Shown: positions 1 through 5,232 of the stretch, in pieces
Position numbering within the stretch: the first letter of the stretch is position 1
Layout: the number at the start of each line of letters is the position of its first letter
Source of the DNA: Anaerolineae bacterium
GTDB taxonomy: Bacteria > Chloroflexota > Anaerolineae > SpSt-313
Direction: 5' to 3'
DNA length: 8,031 nucleotides
Assembly (NCBI GenBank): GCA_023511475.1
Contig: JAIMBM010000117.1
Span: forward strand, 1-8,031
Program-made: the position numbers and the translations under genes
Notes under the pieces: generated by a model
What the model was told of the DNA's origin: nothing
Seen by the model: only the letters and a program-made list of their open reading frames with translations
Databases searched by the model: none

Positions 1-996
1 CTGTGGGACGACGCCGCCGGCCGCTTTCGCGACTGGGACAAGCGCGCCGGCGCCTTCGTCCGGCCGGCCGGCCGGCCCGTCTACTGGGATGCCGACCCCG
101 GCCGCTACTCGCCGCTGTCGCTGACGCCGTTGCTCGACGGCGTCGCCACGCCGGAACAGGCCCGCCGGCTGGGCGACGAGCTGCCGGCCTACGACGTCGC
201 GCCCTGGTGCGATTGGCCCTCCTGGACCTACGCCATCGTCGAGAGCGCCGCCGCCGCCGGCTACCACGCCTTCGCCGCGCACATGGCCGCCCGCATCGTC
301 GAGCGCGTCTGGCGGCGCGTCGACCGGCGCGACCTGCACGGCTACGCCCGGCCGCTGCCCGGCGTCGCGCCGGAGTACTGGCCGACCGACGCGATGGCCT
401 ACACCGGCAGCGACGGCTATGGCTGGGGCGCGACGACGCTCTCGCTGCTGCTGCGCCAGGTGATCGGCCTGACCGAGAGCGAGATCACCGACCGCTGGGC
501 GGTCCACCTGACGCCGGGCCTGCCCGACGCGCTGCTCGTGCCCGGCCGCGAGCCTGCAGAGCTGCTCTCCCTCGTCCCGCAGCCGACCGATGAGCAGATG
601 CTGGATTCGGGGCTCGTGCTCCTGGGCTACGAGTGGCCGGCTGACGCCCGGCCGGGGAGCCGGGTCCGCTTCGCGACCTTTTGGAGGCTTCAGGAAACCC
701 CCGCGGCCGAGCGGGGCGTGGTCCACAGCCTCTTCAACCATCTCCTGGCGGCGGATGGGCAGAAGGTGACTCAGCGCGATGGCTTTGGGCTGCCCGAGCG
801 GTACTGGCGGCCGGGCCTCATGCTGGTGCAGTGGTTCGAGCTGGAGCTACCGCCTGAGGCACCAGCAGGAGACTATACGCTGCTCACAGGCATGTACCGC
901 CTCAGCGACCTCTCTCGTAACAGCGTGGTGGACGAATCCAACGCCCCCATTGGAGACTCGATCCGGCTTGGACCCGTCCGCGTGCTCGGTGGCTGA
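1..996 (+). CDS. Partial hybrid protein: six-hairpin glycosidase-like domain plus GT39-type C-terminal beta-sandwich
   Basis: The frame is open from base 1 and stops at TGA 994-996, so the 5' end lies outside the window; 331 residues are visible. Residues 1 to about 183 resemble the last helices of an (alpha/alpha)6 glycosidase of the GH63/trehalase-like or MGH1 type. There is a Trp-rich segment at 69-77 (WCDWPSWTY), EYWPTDAM at 125-132 and GYGWGATT at 139-146, where such enzymes normally carry an aromatic active-site stretch, then a TPGLPDALLVPGRE run before the tail. From about residue 200 the protein switches to a beta-sandwich: GLVLLGYEW, then FNHLLAADG, then WRPGLMLVQWFELELP (269-284) and AGDYTLLTGMYRL. 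This is the tail I know from the ends of Chloroflexota GT39 proteins. Codon use changes sharply at the boundary, so the fusion may be recent or an assembly artefact. The domain names are family resemblance judged by eye; exact substrate is unknown. Confidence 0.75.
   Translation: MWDDAAGRFRDWDKRAGAFVRPAGRPVYWDADPGRYSPLSLTPLLDGVATPEQARRLGDELPAYDVAPWCDWPSWTYAIVESAAAAGYHAFAAHMAARIVERVWRRVDRRDLHGYARPLPGVAPEYWPTDAMAYTGSDGYGWGATTLSLLLRQVIGLTESEITDRWAVHLTPGLPDALLVPGREPAELLSLVPQPTDEQMLDSGLVLLGYEWPADARPGSRVRFATFWRLQETPAAERGVVHSLFNHLLAADGQKVTQRDGFGLPERYWRPGLMLVQWFELELPPEAPAGDYTLLTGMYRLSDLSRNSVVDESNAPIGDSIRLGPVRVLGG
545..565. other. Abrupt codon-usage breakpoint inside the first gene
   Basis: In the reading frame of the first gene, codons 1-184 (bases 1-552) have only 5 codons ending in A or T, and every glycine codon I read is GGC. 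Codons 185-331 (from base 553) have 29 of 147 ending in A or T and use GGG, GGA and GGT for glycine. The downstream genes resemble the second part. The change falls where the glycosidase-like part ends and the beta-sandwich tail begins. It marks a join between DNA of two origins, natural or artificial. Confidence 0.7.
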
Positions 997-1053
997 GTGG
1001 GTTTCGACAGACCGATGACGCAGGAGACGGGTTCCCGGGTGCGGGGGCTGTCC

Positions 1054-1061
1054 GCACACAG
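1054..1061 (+). repeat. Short direct repeat GCACACAG, copy 1
   Basis: This is the first of three copies of GCACACAG in the stretch before the GT39 gene; the following bases are GG, so it matches the other two at 9 of 10 positions. A GCAGGAGACGGG stretch about 30 bases upstream resembles GCAGAGACGGG upstream of copy 3. Function is unknown and chance is possible. Confidence 0.3.
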
Positions 1062-1093
1062 GGTCAAGGCACGGACCGGTTGCTGTAGCCGCG

Positions 1094-3067
1094 GTGCGCG
1101 TCTTCGGGCGGGCTGGCGGAGGATCAGCTCGCCAAGGGGCCGCGCTGAGCACACAGTGGCGCCGAGGTCACTCCCGGGCCTGGAGGAGGCGAGGTCTGAG
1201 CAGAGACGGGACTCGAGGCACACAGTGCGATAGCACGGTTGCCCGTGGGGGAGGATGGGGGGCGGACGTTTCGGCTCCCTCCCAGCCGCTCGCATTCCTC
1301 CGCCGCCTCCAGCGCGCGCTACCGTTGGTCGCTGTGTTGCTCGTGGCTGGGGGGCTGCGCTTTGCGGGGCTCGATTGGGATCGGGGCCTCCTATTCCATC
1401 CCGACGAGCGGCGCATCCTGATGGTCGTGGCGGACCTTCGCTGGCCGGAGCCGTGGGACTGGTCGCTGGTGCTCAGCCCGCGGAGCCCTCTCAACCCTCG
1501 CTTCTTCGCCTATGGATCGCTCCCCCTCTACATCCTGCATGGGCTGCGGGAGTTGCTCGGCGCCGAGCGGCTCTACCTGGCTGGGCGAGCCCTGTCGGCC
1601 GGGCTGAGCCTGGCGACAGTGGCGGCACTGCATGGCATCGGCAGCCGGCTGCGAGGGCGCAGGGCCGGGCTTCTCGCTGCAGCGTTTCTGGCCGTATCGG
1701 TGCTGCCCGTGCAGCTCGCGCACTTTGGCACCGTGGATTCACTCCTCGTGCTCCTCTGCACGCTGGCGGTATGGGCGCTGGTGGAGGTGGCGCAGACCGG
1801 CTCGCTGCGGGCCGGAGTGGCGGGTGGTGTGCTCTCTGGCCTTGCGCTGGCCACCAAGACCAGCGCCCTCCCGCTGGTCGTGGCGCTATGGGCCGCCTGG
1901 GCGGTGTGGGCGGTGCAGGCCCGCCCGCTGCCGAGGCTTGGGCGGGGCCTGGCGGGCCTGGCGATCAGCGCGGCGGCAGCCGTGGTTGCCTTCGCTGTAG
2001 CCATGCCCTATGCGCTGATCGACTGGTTCCGTTTTCTGTCAGCTCTGGCGCAAGAAGCAGCCATGGCCGAGGGCTCACCGCAGGTGCCGTACGTCCTTCA
2101 ATACGAGGGGACGGTGCCGTACCTGTATCAGCTCGTCGAGCTGGCGCGGTGGTCGCTCGGGCTGCCGCTGTGCATGGCGGCATTGGCGGGCGTGGCGTGG
2201 TTGACCTGGCAGGGCGCAAGACATCGCCGTCCTGTAGAGGTCGTGATCCTGGCCTGGGTCTGGCCGTACTTTCTGGCGGTCGGCGCGTTCCACGCCAAGT
2301 TCATGCGCTACATGGCGCCGCTTGTGCCCTGGCTGTGCCTGTCAGCCGCGCTCCTGGTCGTGCAGATGGGGGAGCGGGCGCAAGGGACGCGGTGGCGCTG
2401 GATAGGTCCGGGCCTGGCGGGGGTAGTGTTGGCGCCGACGCTCGTCTTTGCGCTGGCCTTTACCGGTATCTATCTCCGCCCGCACCCGTGGGTGGTGGCC
2501 AGCGAGTGGCTCTGCCGCGAGGTGCCGGCGGGTGCCACGCTGCTCATCGAGATGTGGGACCAGCCGCTTCCCGCGGGGCCGCCGGAGGCCTGCGCCGGGC
2601 GCTATAGGGTTGTGTCCCTGGACCTCTACGCTTCCGAGGGGAGTGCCAAGCTTGAGGCGCTGCTGGATGCCCTGGAGCAGGCCGACTATGTCATCCTGGC
2701 CAGCCAGCGGCAGTATGGGGCGGTGCCGCGTCTGCCCGGGCGGTATCCGCTGGCCTTTGCGTACTATCGGCTGCTCTTGGGGGAACGCCTCGGCTTTCGG
2801 CTGGTACACGTGACCAGCAGCTACCCTCGCCTTGGACCGCTGGTTCTCGTGGACGAGCCCCTTGCGGGCACGGGGCTGCCCTGCCCGCTGGAAGAAGGCT
2901 GTCAGTGCGCGGGGGTCGCGTCCTGGCGTGAGGGTGAGCTTTTGGTGCACCTCGGCAGGACGGACGAGAGCTACTCGGTGTACGATCACCCACGTACGCT
3001 GATCTTCAAGAAACAAGTCCCACTGTCACGAGAGAAGCTGCAAGCCCTGCTGACGGGTAGCACGTAG
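1094..3067 (+). CDS. GT39-like (GT-C fold) membrane glycosyltransferase
   Basis: A multi-pass membrane enzyme of the PMT/ArnT-like GT39 superfamily, expected to transfer a sugar from a polyprenyl-phosphate donor on the outer face of the membrane. Numbering from GTG 1094 (657 aa): a first hydrophobic helix at about 76-90 runs into LRFAGLDWDRG and HPDE at 102-105, the acidic first-loop motif of GT-C enzymes. Further helices follow at about 163-180, 190-230, 245-275, 285-305, 352-372, 383-398, 408-423 and 437-460, with KFMRYMAPLVPW at 402-413. From about 466 there is a soluble, presumably extracytoplasmic domain with Cys at 474, 500, 597, 603 and 605, ending in YSVYDHPRTLIFKK (627-640), a tail I know from Chloroflexota GT39 proteins. 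The first 60-70 residues are Arg/Gly-rich and unlike the family. No ATG, GTG or TTG lies in frame between 1094 and TTG 1325, so the start is doubtful and could reflect a frameshift in the G run at 1257-1262. Sugar and acceptor cannot be told. Confidence 0.85.
   Translation: MRVFGRAGGGSARQGAALSTQWRRGHSRAWRRRGLSRDGTRGTQCDSTVARGGGWGADVSAPSQPLAFLRRLQRALPLVAVLLVAGGLRFAGLDWDRGLLFHPDERRILMVVADLRWPEPWDWSLVLSPRSPLNPRFFAYGSLPLYILHGLRELLGAERLYLAGRALSAGLSLATVAALHGIGSRLRGRRAGLLAAAFLAVSVLPVQLAHFGTVDSLLVLLCTLAVWALVEVAQTGSLRAGVAGGVLSGLALATKTSALPLVVALWAAWAVWAVQARPLPRLGRGLAGLAISAAAAVVAFAVAMPYALIDWFRFLSALAQEAAMAEGSPQVPYVLQYEGTVPYLYQLVELARWSLGLPLCMAALAGVAWLTWQGARHRRPVEVVILAWVWPYFLAVGAFHAKFMRYMAPLVPWLCLSAALLVVQMGERAQGTRWRWIGPGLAGVVLAPTLVFALAFTGIYLRPHPWVVASEWLCREVPAGATLLIEMWDQPLPAGPPEACAGRYRVVSLDLYASEGSAKLEALLDALEQADYVILASQRQYGAVPRLPGRYPLAFAYYRLLLGERLGFRLVHVTSSYPRLGPLVLVDEPLAGTGLPCPLEEGCQCAGVASWREGELLVHLGRTDESYSVYDHPRTLIFKKQVPLSREKLQALLTGST
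1149..1158 (+). repeat. Short direct repeat GCACACAGTG, copy 2
   Basis: An exact 10-base match to the copy at 1218-1227, 69 bases apart start to start. It lies in the probably non-coding stretch before the GT39 gene. Confidence 0.35.
1218..1227 (+). repeat. Short direct repeat GCACACAGTG, copy 3
   Basis: An exact match to the copy at 1149-1158. The last bases enter a small inverted repeat, GTGC GATA GCAC. It lies about 30 bases before the GGGGGAGGATG stretch that may mark the true start of the next gene. Confidence 0.35.
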
Positions 3068-3141
3068 CGGGCTCGGTGTCCGCAGGGCTGGCGTCTCGGG
3101 CTGTGCGGCGTGCCACTACATAATGGCAGACCGCGCTTTCC

Positions 3142-3170
3142 TTGCCCCTCACACCGGTTCCTGCTATAAT
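3142..3170 (+). promoter_or_regulatory. Sigma-70-type promoter with extended -10
   Basis: A consensus TATAAT at 3165-3170 is preceded by TGC (3162-3164), giving an extended -10. TTGCCC at 3142-3147 matches the -35 consensus at 4 of 6 positions with an optimal 17-base spacer. Transcription would start near 3177, about 50 bases before the preferred start codon of the GT4 gene. It is the best promoter match I noticed in the window and probably drives the four-gene group that follows. Confidence 0.7.
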
Positions 3171-3226
3171 GGCGCCCGTTGTCTCCGGAGCCGATGAAAA
3201 ATCATCAAGGAGCGGGGACTCTCTCC

Positions 3227-4363
3227 ATGCGAGTCTTGATGGTCTTGACATATTACTACCCCCACTGGACGGGCCTGACGGCGCATCCCCAGTGGGTGGC
3301 TGAGAGCCTCGTGCGGCGAGGCCATCAGGTGACGGTCCTCACCTCTCGTTTTCGGCCCGACCTGGCACTGCGGGACCGGCACAATGGGGTCGACATCGTG
3401 CGCCTGCCGACCATTGGTAGGCTGAGCCGCGGTGTGTTGATGCCCTCGTTTCCCGTGGCTTTGCTGCGGCTTGCCCGTGAGCACGACGTCGTCCAGATCA
3501 ACACGCCCATGCTCGAGGCACCTCTCGTCGTGTGGCTGGCCGAGCGAGCGGGGCGCAGGACGCTCGTCACCCACCACGGCGACCTGGTGATGCCGGCGGG
3601 CCTGTTCAACCAGTTCGTCGAGTTCACTGTCACGGCACTGATGCGGCAGGCTCTGCGATGGGCGCCGGCCATCTCGAGCTACAGCCGGGACTATGCGGAG
3701 AACTCGAGCTTTTTGCGCCCCTTCCTGGACAAGATCACCTGTATCTATCCGCCCATCCAGATCCCCGAGCCTGATCCGGAGCAAGCCCTCGCCTGGCGGC
3801 GCGAGCTCGGGCTGGAGGGCCGGCGGCTCGTGGGCTTTGCCGGCCGGTGGGTGGAGGAGAAGGGGTTCGACTTTTTGCTGCAGGCGATCCCGCGCGTGGT
3901 CGAGCAGATTCCCGGGACCCGCTTTGTCTTTGCGGGAGAGAAGAACGTAGTCTACGAGCAGTTCTACGCGCGCTGCCGGCACCTGGTCGAGCAAAACGAG
4001 GAGCACCTGGTGTTCCTGGGGTTGCTGACCGACCGGAAGAAGCTCGCGAGCTTTTACCACATGTGCGACGTCTTTGCCCTGCCGAGTCGCACCGACTGTT
4101 TTGCGATGGTACAAGTCGAGGCGATGCTCTGTGGCACGCCCGTGGTGGCCACGGACATCCCGGGTGCGCGGGTGGCGGTGCGAGAGACGGGGATGGGGCT
4201 CCTGGTGCGACCGCAGGATCCCGAGGCCCTGGCCGAGGGCCTGCTGGAGGTGCTGAACGCACCGGAGCGATACCGGCGGACGCCGGAGGAGATCCGGCGG
4301 GTTTTCAGCCTCGAGCGCACGATCACGCAGTACGAGCAACTGCTGCAGCGCCTGGCGGTCTAG
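3227..4363 (+). CDS. GT4-family glycosyltransferase (GT-B fold)
   Basis: A retaining, nucleotide-sugar-dependent glycosyltransferase of 378 aa, a normal length for GT4, expected to be cytoplasmic or membrane-associated. The N-terminal acceptor domain opens with MRVLMVLTYYYPHWTGL, the usual first strand and glycine loop, followed by RRGHQVTVLTSR (about 30-41). THHGDL at about 115-120 fits the family's middle region. The C-terminal donor domain starts near 200 with GFAGRWVEEKGFD (203-215), holding the conserved Arg207 and Lys212 that contact donor phosphates. The EX7E-type motif reads D290-CFAMVQV-E298, followed by AMLCGTPVVATDIPGAR; Asp replaces the first Glu. I chose ATG 3227 because family homology begins there; AAGGAG at 3207-3212 precedes it, although the 14-base spacing is long. 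ATG 3194, with GGAG three bases upstream, would add 11 residues. It is first in a promoter-led operon, 14 bases before the methyltransferase. Donor and acceptor are unknown. Confidence 0.93.
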   Translation: MRVLMVLTYYYPHWTGLTAHPQWVAESLVRRGHQVTVLTSRFRPDLALRDRHNGVDIVRLPTIGRLSRGVLMPSFPVALLRLAREHDVVQINTPMLEAPLVVWLAERAGRRTLVTHHGDLVMPAGLFNQFVEFTVTALMRQALRWAPAISSYSRDYAENSSFLRPFLDKITCIYPPIQIPEPDPEQALAWRRELGLEGRRLVGFAGRWVEEKGFDFLLQAIPRVVEQIPGTRFVFAGEKNVVYEQFYARCRHLVEQNEEHLVFLGLLTDRKKLASFYHMCDVFALPSRTDCFAMVQVEAMLCGTPVVATDIPGARVAVRETGMGLLVRPQDPEALAEGLLEVLNAPERYRRTPEEIRRVFSLERTITQYEQLLQRLAV

Positions 4364-4377
4364 GCGGGGGCGGGTCG

Positions 4378-5232
4378 ATGATCGACGAGCGGGCGCTGGA
4401 GCGGCTGCTGCGCAACGAGTCCGACGTGGCCTACAAGCGGCGCGTCCGCACGATGCTCGAGTTTCTCGAGCCCGCGCCCGGCGACCGCATCCTCGATTGT
4501 GGGTGCGGGATGGGCTTCTACCTGAAGTGCCTGACCTCGCTCAGCAAAGCGACCTGCACCGGGCTGGACTATGAGGAGCGCGTATTGGCCTTTGCCCGGG
4601 AGGCGCTCGCCGGCCGCAACGTGCCCATCGTGCGGGGCGATGCACTCCACCTGCCCTATGCCGATGCGTCGTTTGACAAGATCGTCTGCAGCGAGGTGCT
4701 CGAGCACCTGCCCGATGACCGCAGAGGGCTGGCCGAGTTGCGGCGCGTGCTGCGGCCGGGCGGCCTCCTGTGTGTGACGGTTCCCCACCGCGACTACTCC
4801 TTCTGGTACGACCCGATCAACCGCATGGCTGAGGGCCTCTTTGGCCGACCCATACGTAAAGGGCCGTTCGCGGGGATCTGGGCCAATCACCACCGGCTGT
4901 ACCGTCCCGATGAGCTGGTGGCACGGCTGCAGGAGGCGGGGTTTGAGGTTGTGGAGGTGCGCAACCTGACGCACTACTGCTTTCCGGGCACGCAGACCAT
5001 CGTCTACACCTTTGGCAAGGGGGCCATAGAGCGCGGGCTGCTGCCGGAGGCGATCCTGCGCAGCACGCACCGCTTCCGCAGCGAAGACAACGCCGGCAGC
5101 CCGCTCAACCCCATCAACTGGGTCCTGGCGCTTTTCCGGGCCTTCGACCGGCTCAACACATTGGACCGCTCTGAGAAGCGGACCTATGCCAACGTCGCCG
5201 TCAAAGCCCGCAGGGGGTCTGATGTGAGATGA
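4378..5232 (+). CDS. Class I SAM-dependent methyltransferase
   Basis: A 284-aa protein with a Rossmann-fold methyltransferase domain of the Methyltransf_11/25 type. Motif I is ILDCGCGMGFY (38-48). The acidic residue after strand 2 is Asp64 in GLDYEE, and GDALHLPYADASFDKIV (88-104) with CSEVLEHLPDD (104-114) forms the region around motifs II and III. LRRVLRPGGLLCVTVP (121-136) is the strand 5 region. About 145 residues follow, with an aromatic stretch (SFWYDPINR, WANHHRLY) and helices near 245-262; this part probably binds the substrate. The position between glycosyltransferases suggests methylation of a sugar, a glycan end or a lipid carrier intermediate, but small-molecule or lipid substrates are equally possible. 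The ATG lies 14 bases after the GT4 stop, with only a weak G-rich ribosome site (GGGGGCGGG). The stop overlaps the next start as ATGA, so translation of the next gene is probably coupled. Confidence 0.92.
   Translation: MIDERALERLLRNESDVAYKRRVRTMLEFLEPAPGDRILDCGCGMGFYLKCLTSLSKATCTGLDYEERVLAFAREALAGRNVPIVRGDALHLPYADASFDKIVCSEVLEHLPDDRRGLAELRRVLRPGGLLCVTVPHRDYSFWYDPINRMAEGLFGRPIRKGPFAGIWANHHRLYRPDELVARLQEAGFEVVEVRNLTHYCFPGTQTIVYTFGKGAIERGLLPEAILRSTHRFRSEDNAGSPLNPINWVLALFRAFDRLNTLDRSEKRTYANVAVKARRGSDVR

Larger units (their letters stand above)
997..1324. other. Probably non-coding stretch between the first gene and the GT39 gene
   Basis: No convincing gene is visible here. The frame of the downstream GT39 gene is open from GTG 1094, but its codons up to 1324 look non-coding: about 23 of 77 end in A or T, CGA and AGA arginine codons are common, and the peptide is Arg/Gly-rich with no domain I recognise. 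The stretch has three copies of GCACACAG, a small GTGC-GATA-GCAC inverted repeat (1226-1233 region) and a GGGGGAGGATG sequence at 1247-1257. I see no strong promoter or terminator. Confidence 0.5.

Noticed and set aside
554..559. PstI site CTGCAG at the codon-usage breakpoint, suggesting a cloning join
   Set aside because: CTGCAG occurs at least five more times in the window, for example near 1677, 3879 and 4342, so its presence at the boundary is not significant.
1255..2607. Open frame on the + strand from ATG 1255 in a frame other than GT39 (450 aa)
   Set aside because: The peptide is Gly/Ala/Arg-rich and has no membrane pattern; only its start region is of interest as a possible frameshifted start for the GT39 gene.
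3068..3140. Possible terminator after the GT39 gene
   Set aside because: The only inverted repeat (TGCCA-N8-TGGCA at 3111-3128) has a 5-base stem and no T run.
3164..4339. Long open frame on the - strand opposite the GT4 gene (391 aa)
   Set aside because: It mirrors the GT4 gene, has a His/Arg/Gln-rich peptide with no recognisable domain, and arises from high GC3 on the other strand.
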